A DNA stretch of 26,347 nucleotides, taken from the NCBI GenBank assembly GCA_027596945.1, contig JADGJH010000181.1:1-26347 (forward strand), in the 5' to 3' direction. The DNA comes from Physocladia obscura (taxonomy: Eukaryota; Chytridiomycota; Chytridiomycetes; Chytridiales; Chytriomycetaceae). Shown here piece by piece: positions 1 to 10,000 of this stretch. Numbering within the stretch: position 1 is the stretch's first letter; every line of letters begins with the position of its first letter. The notes under the pieces were generated by a model. The model worked only from the letters and a program-made list of their open reading frames with translations, ran no database searches and had not been told where the DNA came from. A program made the translations under genes and the position numbers.

Positions 1-304
1 GAATATCTGGTATGCCTCTTCCTCCGCCTTGAAAAGTTGTCCATTTGCCCTTGCTTGGTGCTTGAATTTGCAACACCGAGGTCAAAAGTTTGTTTCTAAA
101 GAATCTACCCCGAGGATTCAGTGTTGAGTCTCCAGTATCCTCGCCCAGTCGTGCATTCAGGTCACCCATTACAACACAACACAGCAAGAATCCATCCAAA
201 TACAGCTCAGCTGCATCCAGAATTGATGTGAGGGCTGAATTTGCTGCAGAAGGAGGGACATAGGCTGTCAGGATGATCAGGTCAAAAAAACAATTTGTTC
301 TTTC
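1..304 (-). mobile_element. Non-LTR retrotransposon fragment: endonuclease (EEP) domain, cut by window edge
   Basis: Read on the minus strand, one frame stays open from 304 down to base 1, giving about 100 residues. It shows the strand LIILTAYVPPSA, then the motif VMGDLNARLGED about 30 residues later, then a TTFQGGGRGIPDI stretch running off the window. This order matches the exonuclease-endonuclease-phosphatase domain of LINE-type elements: the GDxNAR metal and catalytic loop followed by the region before the S-x-x-D motif. Upstream the frame hits a TAA at 305-307, so the beginning of the domain is missing or separated by a break. The element continues beyond the left edge, so its reverse transcriptase cannot be judged. 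A cellular EEP enzyme is possible but less likely given the short broken context. Confidence 0.72.
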
Positions 305-1145
305 TTATGTCTTGGTGACTTTTAAATGATAAGAAACACTAATAAAACTGTTCGCGTGTTTCAGTGAAAACTTCCCTTTATTTAAATAAGAATCAACATA
401 CTTTGTGTGTTTCAGTGAAAACTGTGAAGGCAAATTTTTCATTGCATAAATACTTATTTCTATCCGGAAACCCTTTGAAACTCAATACCCCGAGAATAAA
501 TCTGACAAATTGTTATTTGAAACTCCTCCACTTTGAATCTTTTGCTGTTTCATTCCAATTCCTGAATTCTTGACATAAAATAAAGTTGAAAATGTGTTCA
601 TATTTCCAAACAAATGTGTTCATGTTTTCAAAGAAGAGTAAGTCGGTTCAAGCTTTTGATTCTAAAGGTTTCAAGTAATTGAGCAAAGTTTAAGAGGTAA
701 ATTTAACATCAATCTTAATTATCCCATTTGCTTTTTTGACTTGCAATTCGAACGAATTCCTGAGATCTGATGTAATATGGCTAATATTAGAGGGAAACGC
801 GAATGAAAACCCACAATTTGTGACCAAAACAGATTTTGAGCCAGTCTTAAAATGTTGTTTCAACCGAAAGAATAATTCCAAAATGTCATTTTAAATCGTT
901 CAGAGAGTCTTCAAATGATGGAAGTTTTCAATTACTTGCCACAATTTCATGTTTTTCTTGATGCATATTACCTGATCAATGCCGAGATTGGGATGATAAA
1001 CAATCCAGCTATTTTTCTTCTCATGTCTACTGGTGTTAGTTATCGTCAGTAAAATTTGAGTAACGAAAAAACAAAAAAAACAGTTGGATGCATTTTGAGA
1101 TATTACTAGGCATTATAAACAAATAGCAGAAAAAAAAGAAAAAAA
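305..1145. other. Intergenic region without a supported gene
   Basis: AT-rich sequence between the retroelement fragment and the 3' end of the GH5 gene. I see no conserved reading frame. It holds two small direct repeats. GTGTTTCAGTGAAAACT occurs near 357-373 and again near 406-422. The unit AAATGTGTTCAT occurs twice in tandem near 590-625. The part just left of 1146 should contain the 3' UTR and polyadenylation region of the GH5 gene. Confidence 0.6.
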
Positions 1146-3170
1146 TCAAACTTTGACTGCAACAATATTACTATATGAACCAGTTGCTCCACTGCTTGCC
1201 ACGCCACAAATTCGATACGAATAAATATTGCCTTCAATTACAGAATCCTGGTATACCAAGTTCCCACTTGCCACTGCATCACTAACTTCATCTGCAATAT
1301 CCCCGAACTGATCCAAACTAGACCCTGCCCCTGCCGTCAGATTCCCAATCCCTCTCTGAATAGTATAACTCTGAGCTCCAGCACTCCCCATCCAGACTAA
1401 ATTGACCGTTCCAGAAGAGCTGCCGTCCACTGATACGGATTCAACGAACAAATTTGGAGCCTGGATTGGCGGCGAGCCAAACAGTCTTGTTCCAACACCA
1501 ACGCTGATGGACGCGTTTCCCGAAAAGTTTTTTATTAATTCGATGGTTGAAACTTCGTCTGCTGAAAATCCAATCCCTGCTGCCGCGTCTACGTTGAATC
1601 CGGGCAAGTGATAGCTTGAGTAGACTGTGTCTTCGTGGTGATTCCAGAATCCGCCAAATCGAGAATGGAATCTGAGGCTCCATATCAATGCACCAGCAAC
1701 ATTCACGCCATTGTTGTTGTTAGTGTTTGTAACAGCTTTCAAAAGCTCTGAGTATTGTGTTTGTGATGAGAGACCGTATTCGCCAACGTAGAAAAATTTA
1801 CTCTTTTCGAGAGCTGTGCTCTTGCTGCTGTTGGTTGCTCTTGCAATGAATTCAACATCTTTTTGAAAACGTTCCGCATAGGTTGGATAGTTGTTTAAAA
1901 GCGTGGCGCCAATACTCATCAAGGCGATTGCAGCAACAAGGGATAGGATTGCTGTGATTACTGTTGAAAAGAAGATTCTCTTAATCGTGGTTTTTCGTTG
2001 ACCAAACTCGACTTCTTTTGAATATGACTCATTTGAAAGACTTGTGGTCTGCATGAGTTCTAATTCAATAGCAGTTTCGTGTATGGCAACAGTGCTTGCA
2101 GTTTTTCTAGCACCAAAGCAAATATTGCCAAACATGAATTTCCTACTGCCGAACATGAATTTCCATAACGACTGAGTGGGATCTTTCATGTGTATACCAA
2201 GAGCCTTTGGTCTCCACAACATCATCACACAAATACAAAAAGCCACCACAAAAATCGCAGCAAAACATGCTCCAACAACAATAAAAGAATAAGCCTCCGC
2301 AAGCAAGCTGCCAATCTCATAATAATGACCAGTGAATCCATCAACGGCTCCAAAAACGTTAGGATCCCATCCATAAAGACTGTAACTCCCATCTATAACT
2401 CGCTGCGTGGCGCCTGCTGCTTTGATAGCCGCTACGACCTGTAAAGTCCACGTAGCAGGTGGAGGATTGATATCGCCATCATCGTTTGTAACATGCAGCT
2501 CGTTCCCAGTTTCCCAGGCGTATATGGCTGGGTCGGACGCGTATGTTTTCCCAGTAATGGAGTTTTGGCGAGAGACGATATACGACGAGAGAGCGAGAAA
2601 ATTAGATATTATGTTCGGAGACCAGTAGAAATCGCTAGTATTTGTAGTGCTGTGCATTGCGCAGAAGGCCGGAATGCCGCCCCACCTTTTAGGTAGCAAT
2701 TTTAACTAAAATAAGTGAATCAAAGTAAGTATTTACCAGGCCCATTGGTCAATAAGAGGAACAATAATTTGCACGCCGGTAGATGCAGCGACGGCAATGG
2801 CGGAGTCAAGAGCAGCAAACAGGTTGTCGTTTGCGTAGAGGACAGGGGCGGACGTATTTTTAATTGCAGACCACGAATAGTTACAGTTAGCGGATGCATA
2901 ATCGACGGTGGCCACGTGGAATAGCGATGCTTGCAATCCCTGGATGGCCACGGGGTAAATGCGTGTGACTGTGCTGCCAATCTGTGCCAGTGACGACAGC
3001 GCGTCTGTTTGTTCAAACACCGTTGGAATCAGCCACGGCGTCTGGTCTTCAATCAAGTGTAGATTCGGCGTGTTGAATCCAAAAAACTTCCGTGTTTGGC
3101 TTTGCGTCGTCTGCGCCTGCTTCCGGTTCTCATTTGTTTGGGTCGTTGATTCTGAATTCAGATTTGTCAT
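1146..3170 (-). CDS. GH5 mannanase-like glycoside hydrolase with a two-helix membrane insertion and C-terminal Fn3-like domain
   Basis: Two exons, 3170-2737 and 2685-1146, join across a 51-nt GT-AG intron to give about 657 residues; the join restores IDQWAWWGGIPAF. Known GH5 landmarks are visible: GFNTPNLHLIED at the first strand (about residue 31), WETGNEL with the acid/base Glu near 207, GHYYE near 264, FFYVGEYG with the nucleophile Glu near 447, then GALIWSLRFHS and FWNHHE. This suggests a retaining endo-beta-mannanase or related beta-glycosidase. Between HYY and GEYG lie two hydrophobic helices (about 276-302 and 382-405) with a polar loop of about 80 residues holding a doubled KFMFG. The last 105 residues resemble a fibronectin type III fold. 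No signal peptide follows the chosen ATG. An upstream ATG near 3277 opens a different frame, so the 5' end and an extra exon remain open. Substrate is inferred only from family resemblance. Confidence 0.8.
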
Positions 3171-4178
3171 TTCCGTGCAGGAAATTCAGAGTATCCGTCA
3201 ATGATACTGCAACTGCACGCAACTTTTTCCATCCCATTATTTGTCTCATTGCCAGTGAAGTTTTGACTGTTGTCATGTTATATTACAAAATTTCTAGATA
3301 TAAAAAAGAAGAAAATAGAATATATGCTGTGATTGGTAGAAACCCAGTACAAGCATGTAGTTGTATTTAGTTACAATGCCATGAGAGATTTGAGTAAAAT
3401 ATGATTTATTTATGAGTACCTAACAGCCCAAGTATGCAGTTGTGTGTAGTTTCAATATTGCAAAAGATTTGGCATTTCCTCCACTTCTTACTCTTCTTCT
3501 ATCTCCAATGTGTAATTTCTTTTCTGACACCCATTAGTTAATATTACGAATACAATAACAAGTCAAATAAATCGCAAGAACTGATTGTTCCTTATTATTT
3601 TTTGTTTGAGTGTTTCACTTTCTTTGAGAGGATTGAATCTCATTCAGTGATTGAAGAGTATTGGATATTTGAAGAATTTTAGCTTCTATAGTTGGAATGT
3701 ATGTTGTTTTGCACCACCTGCTTATTCCAGAAAATATTAAGTTTGTCTAAATGTTGATAAACGAAAGTGAGCTTTCTGAATTAAAAATATTCCAACAAGT
3801 CACATTTAATCCAGCATTATCAGTCCATCATTTGTTTGACATAACTTTAGATATGTGAATCAAAATCATTATTGTTACATACTGCTCAAAAGCTCTGAGA
3901 GCATAAGGAAAGATTGATATTTTGAAATTTGAAATTCATTTCTAGTTGTTTTTTTTATTTTTTATTTTTTTCCTTAGAAGTCCATTTTTTAATTTTATCA
4001 CCTTTTTTTTTTTCCAATCTGGACCAGTGGGTCTCATGAACTCACTCCAAACAGCTATTGCCTTGAATACTAGCCAATAACTACAATTTAATGGAGAACC
4101 ATTGAGAAGCAAAACACCTTGTAACAGCAGTGAGCCACGAAAATCCAAAATCCTCTACTGATTTATCACTCCTTTGTT
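3171..4178. other. 5' flank of the GH5 gene and AT-rich intergenic DNA
   Basis: The first 100-150 bases left of 3300 should hold the minus-strand promoter and leader of the GH5 gene, including an ATG near 3277 in another frame. The rest is AT-rich with homopolymer runs (for example a T-rich stretch near 3950-4015) and no frame with recognisable protein similarity. I see no RNA gene. The segment from about 3990 to 4178 may be decayed sequence of the retroelement-like remnant to its right. Confidence 0.5.
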
Positions 4179-4430
4179 TTAGCCATATTGACAGGGCATC
4201 TGCACAGAGATAGCTTTCAATCTACTTCTTGCAGAATTCACAATGAAATTTCTGATTCCATGCTCTAAACTTTGAGCAAAGCTATAGCATCTTTTTTTGT
4301 TGTAAATGTCTCTGCCATGTGAGAAATTTGCAACCTCAGAAGTAAAATATGGCAACAAAGTGTTAGAAACCATGTTTAGAAGGACTTGTAAGCCTGAAAT
4401 TTTGTGGTGGTGTAAGTGTAGAGTAGACTT
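4179..4430 (-). mobile_element. Possible decayed reverse-transcriptase C-terminal fragment
   Basis: A minus-strand frame open from about 4430 to the stop at 4179 reads LQVLLNMVSNTLLPYFTSE, then SFAQSLEHGIRNFI and SRLKAISVQMPC. The pattern (a helix before a lost YG-type strand, then a Q-x-x-x-x-G-I-R segment, then a leucine-rich segment ending before a stop) resembles the region downstream of the palm domain in non-LTR reverse transcriptases. No catalytic YADD or other diagnostic motif is present and flanking frames are broken, so this is a weak inference. It could simply be chance coding-like sequence. Confidence 0.22.
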
Positions 4431-5081
4431 GCAATTATTTCTTGTGCAAAACTTAAAATCTTACATTTGTTGTTTTATAGCTACTTTTGTCCTATCAATC
4501 CTATTTTAAAGTTAGCAAGTCTCAAACTGTTGTTTCTGCTGTCACAAACTAGCTGTAACAGCTAGCATAAAAGCTATTATTGAACACAGTTGGTAGGTCT
4601 ATTCTGTGCTTGTTGTCATTGCTTTTTTTTTACAATGTGGCTATTGAAAAAAAATTTAATTTATATGGCAATGCCAACTGGCATCTTTCTATCAAGAACA
4701 ACAGGGTTGTATTGCCTTGATTTGCTTATTGTTGGTACAGATAGCTGAAATTGCCTGTCATTTTCATTTTTCTGGTTGGATTACTAATGAACAAAAAATG
4801 AAAGACCAATTTATTACCACAAGTTACCCCTGCCTTGATTTGCTATGCAAACCATGCTTTCGTGCAGGATGGTTCAGGTAAGTGATACATTCAAAATTTG
4901 GAGTTTTAGCTATACAGATCAATTCTTGTTATGAAACTATACCAATTCAAAGGTAAAAGTTTTCTTTATAAAAAAACAAAACATTCTTTTTATACTAAAT
5001 CAAGATCGCCGAAATCATTCAAGCGCCGATCAGTTCTTTTCGGTTACCGCCCATTCGGCTCTACTTCCGACCTTCAACTGC
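4431..5081. other. Intergenic region, no gene seen
   Basis: AT-rich, with several short duplications such as TGCCTTGATTTGCT near 4717 and near 4831. From about 4990 the base composition becomes less AT-rich, which may mark the start of the decayed BTB-like locus that follows. No convincing frame, tRNA or promoter can be supported. Confidence 0.5.
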
Positions 5082-5357
5082 TTGACCACACCTTTCGATT
5101 TCACAACTCAGTCACACATTGTCTCAGGAAAACTCTATTTTTTTATCTCGATTTCCTGTCTCTTCAAAAAAAAAGATACTTTCATTTTGCGAATATCATT
5201 TCAGATTGGGAGGTCTGAAGACGCTACTTTTCAATTTAGCTCAAGCAAAAATACGATAGTTTCTTCGGCATATATAGCAAAGACGCAATATTTTAACACG
5301 CTAGCATCAGAAATTTTTGATGAGCAACCCTCAGTTGTCTGCGCCGTTCATTTCTAG
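5082..5357 (+). pseudogene. BTB/POZ-like domain fragment, probably a truncated gene
   Basis: An ATG-initiated frame of 91 codons ends at a TAG at 5355-5357. Its second half, SEDATFQFSSSK followed by AYIAKTQYFNTLASEIFDEQ, matches the start of a BTB/POZ domain: the D-x-x-F strand, then the hydrophobic 'x-x-IL-x-x-S-x-YF-x-x-L' helix pair ending in S-E-F-x-E. BTB domains mediate dimerisation and often recruit substrates to Cullin-3 ligases. The domain stops about a third of the way through, and I found no continuation in the next kilobase in any frame, so this looks like a broken copy. The first half is low in information, and an intron cannot be excluded (AG sites precede ATTGGGAGG near 5205). 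Confidence 0.35.
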
Positions 5358-5495
5358 TGTTGGTGTCTTCTTGACACAATCGAATGTTAACGAATAAGCA
5401 CAAGAATTGAAGAATTTAAAATAAAAGCAGCATATCTGGACTGTAGTTAGAAAGATATATATCAGCAAGTTCCTGCGAATGTTTTGTCTGAGACC

Positions 5496-5610
5496 GCAGC
5501 ACATACTCAACCAACGACCGCAGCGCTGGTTGAATTGACAGAAACAAACGAAGGAACAAGTTAGCAGCACGTACCCAACTAAAGGACCGCAGCACTAGTT
5601 GAGCCGACAG
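5496..5610. repeat. Two diverged copies of a 46-47 bp direct repeat
   Basis: Copy one spans 5496-5541 and copy two 5564-5610. Both begin GCAGCAC, carry a central GACCGCAGC and end with GACAG, differing at roughly a quarter of positions. On the minus strand both copies lie in a 107-codon open frame (5739-5416), where they give repeated LSxQxxLRS segments. That frame matches no family I know. The repeat could be a small tandem duplication in decayed coding DNA or part of a transposable element. Confidence 0.5.
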
Positions 5611-5739
5611 CAACTCGTACATATATATTTTGCTTCGCTGATTCTGTTGACACCGCTGATGAGGCCACCGTAAACTCAGCTCTTTAGCTGAAGTCTTTGT
5701 ATGCCAAATTCGGACTTGTGACTCGTTCAACAAGCCCAA

Positions 5740-6703
5740 GACAGCAATTGCAAAAACGGATTTAAGTCAAAATTTGAATATCGAAACATTGCAAAATTCA
5801 ACTGGAATGTGTGATAAAAGCATCTGTTACTATGCTAGTTCCTGTTTTTGGTGTTGCTTCCAAGGAATTTACAAAGATTTTATAAAAAGTAGCAAGTCTA
5901 ATGAAACAAGTGCATATTTGTTCATAAATGGCTTTAAATTAGCCTGTACTGAACACAGTGAGTCATCAGGATTGGTAATATCTACCAAAGTTACTTAAAT
6001 GACAAATCAAATCAGTGAATTCAAGGGGACATCTGCAATGTTATATGTCAGAAAATGTGTTTCTTTTGAATGCTTAATTGTGAATGAGTACTGATGAGGG
6101 TGAAAAAATTGCTAATTTTGCTGTTTCTTTTTGGAGTTTGTGCAATATTATTTTCTTCCTTTAATTATTGTCAATTTTGTTGAAAATATCTTTTTTCTGA
6201 GTATTCAACAAACATTCAAATCCCCTGTGGTTATGTATGCACAAAACATTTTGATCCTCAGAATACCAACAGAAATAACAAATCTGCCATCTTAGCCCCT
6301 TTGATTTCAACTGCTTAACCACTGAACTTGATTTTACTGCAGGACAAGTGAATATGTTTTTCAGACAAGAAAAACGCAGACTTTTACCATCACACAAACT
6401 CATCACAAAATTATTCCACACGACTTCCTTCCTACCCCTTTACTTCTAGTCAATCTCTACATCAGTCGTTGAGTTTGCACATCTGACTGCAATAATGATA
6501 AACGTCATAGACTTAATAAAAGCGCAAGTTTTTGTCGACTGTAAATTTTTTGCAATGTTAGTATATAATTTATTTATTATCGCATTATAAATAAAAATGT
6601 TGGTACTAATATAATAAAGATGCTTTGATAAGAGGTGGCTGTACTAGCATATTATTTCAAAAGTTTAATCAGTTTAGATAGTAAATGAAAGACAGAGCGC
6701 GCA
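5740..6703. other. Intergenic region, no gene seen
   Basis: AT-rich sequence. Two open frames of 60-90 codons occur (5774-5998 plus; 6421-6161 minus), but neither has family motifs or supporting signals. There is no dynein-like sequence on either strand here, although this is where the missing 3' half of the dynein gene would be expected. I see nothing else that can be supported. Confidence 0.5.
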
Positions 6704-6830
6704 GGTGGCAATAACTGATTTTACTGGTACTGTTGCAGTTATTGCCAATAATGGTGCTTGTTTTTGTGGTTATTTCATTGAGCGACTTATATTGCTCACT
6801 GAAATTTTTATATTGGCAACCACGAACAAA
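6704..6830. repeat. Nested inverted repeats (hairpin-forming)
   Basis: GGCAATAACTG at 6707-6717 is perfectly complementary to CAGTTATTGCC at 6736-6746, an 11-bp stem with an 18-nt loop. Immediately to the right, ATTTCATTGAGC near 6771 pairs with GCTCACTGAAAT near 6794, with one mismatch and a 10-nt loop. That stem is flanked by GTGGTT on the left and AACCAC on the right. The second structure therefore looks like a gapped palindrome of about 75 bp. Such structures are typical of small non-autonomous DNA transposons or of palindrome-prone breakpoints; no terminal duplication could be proven. Confidence 0.5.
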
Positions 6831-6951
6831 TTTTTGTTTTCGTTTCTCATTACGCAAAAGATTCTTCATAAAAAAAAATCTCTGTTAATATTTAAACCAG
6901 CTGTTGGATGTTGTGTAGAGCGGGATAATATGTGAATTGGTGTACAGTTTT

Positions 6952-7027
6952 ACGACAAAATCAAAAACCCTTGTCAGAAAAATTTTCCCCAATCTTCACG
7001 ACAAAATCAAAAAAAAAAAAAAAAAAC
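6952..7027 (+). repeat. Duplicated 16-mer and poly(A) run abutting the truncated dynein
   Basis: ACGACAAAATCAAAAA occurs at 6952-6967 and again at 6998-7013, where it runs straight into about 19 adenines. Seventeen bases later begins the splice donor of the last dynein exon (minus strand). A plus-oriented poly(A) end is what a LINE-type or retroposed insertion leaves, so this may mark the right end of an insertion or a rearrangement joint. A simple A-rich intron expansion is the alternative. Confidence 0.45.
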
Positions 7028-7044
7028 AGAAAAAAATATATTAC

Positions 7045-10000
7045 CGCAACGAGAAACCGTGGCTGGACTTGCATACTGTAAATCACCAACTTCAAATAGC
7101 AAAGCCACATGCTTTTGAAGTCGTATTCGTTCACCATTTGGAAGAGTCAGCAACTTGTTATCATCCATTACCGAATTCATGTTTTCAACCCATACTGCAT
7201 CAACATCTCCATCAAAAACAATGTATTTTCGTTCTTTTTTGTCTGTTGGCTTGTTGGTTTCACGAAAAATATTTGACAGCAGCCCATCTGTCCAGTCTCG
7301 AGTAACTGGATCCATAATTCCATATAGCTCGGCAACAGTTACAGCTTTTGGATTCAACAAATATAATTTCGTTGGAATTCCAAGTTTTGTCTGGGACTTT
7401 GCCAGGGTATCGATTACAACTGTCTTTCCACCTAAAAAACTGCATTTTTAGTGGCTAAAACATTTAATAGATATATTTATAACCTCCTGCTGGACCGACC
7501 ACCATCGTGGTATGTCTTGTAAGCATTGTTTCATATAGTTGAACAACTTTATCAACTTGATCTGGGAGCATTATGTAATGCCCATCTAGTAATACTTCCT
7601 CTACCGCATCGTTAAAGGATGGGTACCTCACACGTGGGCAATCTAATCCCGGGAAAAGGTCATTTATCAACCCAAGGAACAGTGGGACGTCATCGAATAC
7701 GAATTTTGGTAAGTTCATGTCACGCAGGGCTCTCATCAAAACAACATCTTCATTTAAATCAGGTGATCCTCTTTTCAAGCTTCCTGCCATTACAAGAACA
7801 GATTTTAAAGCACGGAGGCCAAAATCGTAATGATGCTGTTTTGACAATTGACCCTTCGCCAATTTGTAAAGAACCACCATTTTTTTGGCCAGTCCTTTCG
7901 CCATTGTAAAACCTTGACATACTGGTGAGTTAAGGTAGATATCAAAACAAACATACCTTCCGAAAAGAGCATATTTTCGCAAATAAGCTCCAAATCTGGA
8001 ATGGCCATAACAACAGGCCGGAACAGAGCTTTAAGATTATCAGGCAATTCAGTTCTTCCCGCGTATCCCGGATTCATACTGTAGATTTCGGCAGTTAAAA
8101 AAAGTTTCTATCAATAATGTACTCATACGTAATGAAAATTCCTGTTTTTCTATCTAAGCCAATTTCGTTTCCTTCAAACTGAAATCGTTTTAATCCCATG
8201 ACCAGTGCATTTTGTATGGTTTTAATTTGAGCGGAAATGACAGAAAGAACGGCAACTAATAAAATTCTGTCAGAAAACGAGCACAGCAATAATTTCAAAC
8301 TTACGAGGAATACGATTGAATTCATCAAAGCACCCCCAAGCGCCAGTTTGAACTAGTCCAGAGAAAATTTTTCCCATTGCTTGAAAATCTAATCCCTCGC
8401 CACAATTTGTCACCATACAAAGTAATCCAAGAGCTTTGGCTAGATCTTTAACTGTTTCAGTCTTTCCCGTCCCGGCAGGTCCTAAAATAAGCATAAGTCG
8501 TGTAAAAATGGAAATAGGAAAGATTGGCACCTGCTGGTGCGCCACCAAGTTTCATTGATAATGCCTGAGTTAGTGTAAGATAGCATCTATCTGTTAATGG
8601 TGTGATAACTAGCCGACCATTAAGACCCATATACTCATATCCATAGTCAAAAACTCCAGTACATTGTCGGACAAGAAGTTCATCAGCTGTCCGATCCCAA
8701 TAAAACCGCAATTGTGACTCCCATTCAAATTCAGACTCATCCATTATGGAATCACGTACAAATTTATCCACAATATCTTTTGCATGAACGTCAATAATAA
8801 TTTGGGAGTTAATTTTCCTTCGATCATTTGTTGACAAATCCGAACGAACTGCCACAACAAGCTGCTCCAATTGTTCAACAAGTGTCTTGGCATATTTTTT
8901 CATAGCCAACTTATTTCCATTCTTGATCTTACGGAACACATCTTCGACTTCAAATGTCCACCAAACCTGAGCGCCTGCCAACCCAACCATTCCTTGATAG
9001 GTATAAAGCCATTTGGTTCTTTCCATAGAAGCGTAGTAGAACACAGCTTCTTTGTGCATTGTTCTATTTGTTCGTTTCATTTCCAGTTCAACTGCAGCCA
9101 TCCATTCTTCAACTCTTCCTTCAACTGGCACCACTTTTCTAAAATCCAAGGTTTCATTTTCGGATGAACTCATACCAACAACAGCTTTTTCATTTTTTCC
9201 TGTTCCAAAATTTAATTTCATCACATTATCATACATTTTTATGATATGTTCTTGAACATTTTTCGGATCATGGCTTCCCAAAATAGAAAGCAGCTCCTCA
9301 TCGGATATAAAGAAAAATCTTGGAAATGCGTTTCTCTTTGATTCCAGATAATCAGATAACGATTTTTGGCACGACTCAAGATCGTTTGAGAGATTTCGCA
9401 AAAGTTCGAGTCGACCTTCTGCATTGCATGCATCAATAACAAGACTGTGTTTAGCGGTTTCACTCATAATTTTTTTGAAGGATTTATCAATACGATCGAA
9501 CTTTGCGGCCTCTTCGGGCAGCTGTTGTCTGATATCTCCAGCTCCAATAAAAATTGATTCAAGATACATCCATTTCCTTTGTACAACCATCCATACTTCT
9601 GTCACTTCTCCAATGTGAGACAGCACTTTTTCCCATTGTTGCACAACAGGCAAAAACGCTGTAACAAACCTTGAGGCCCCCATACTTTGCAATGCCATCG
9701 CATTATCATCCAGCATCAGTGTTATCTCATCTGTTGCACCCAAAATAAATCCTCTCTCCTCTATGCCCTTCATATATTTCGAAACAGTAAACCTGGTATT
9801 CTTCCAAGTTGTTTCTACTTCTTTCAGGCCATTTTCAATGGATAATTCTTTCATTGCACCATTGACAATTTCCCCAATTGATTCAGAATGCTCGTTTAAA
9901 TGCATTGAAAAAAGTTTTTCGAGAGTAAATGTTTCCGGATTCATGTCAAAAGTTTTTCCAGTAATGTCCATAAGTTTTTTCCAGTGTCTTTCCCGCAGAG

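Noticed and set aside
2190..3370. Several plus-strand frames opposite the GH5 gene
   Set aside because: They are antisense shadows without motifs or starts of their own.
5774..5998. 74-codon plus-strand frame as a small gene
   Set aside because: No similarity, no promoter or splice context, and length expected by chance.
6161..6421. Cys/His-rich minus-strand frame as a zinc finger
   Set aside because: Cysteine spacing fits no known finger and the base composition is that of the flanking non-coding DNA.
3200..7000. Hidden 3' exons of the dynein gene to the left of the break
   Set aside because: I looked on both strands for AAA3/AAA4 P-loops, the MVYVD-type exon start and the stalk; none is present, and the open frames there do not resemble dynein.
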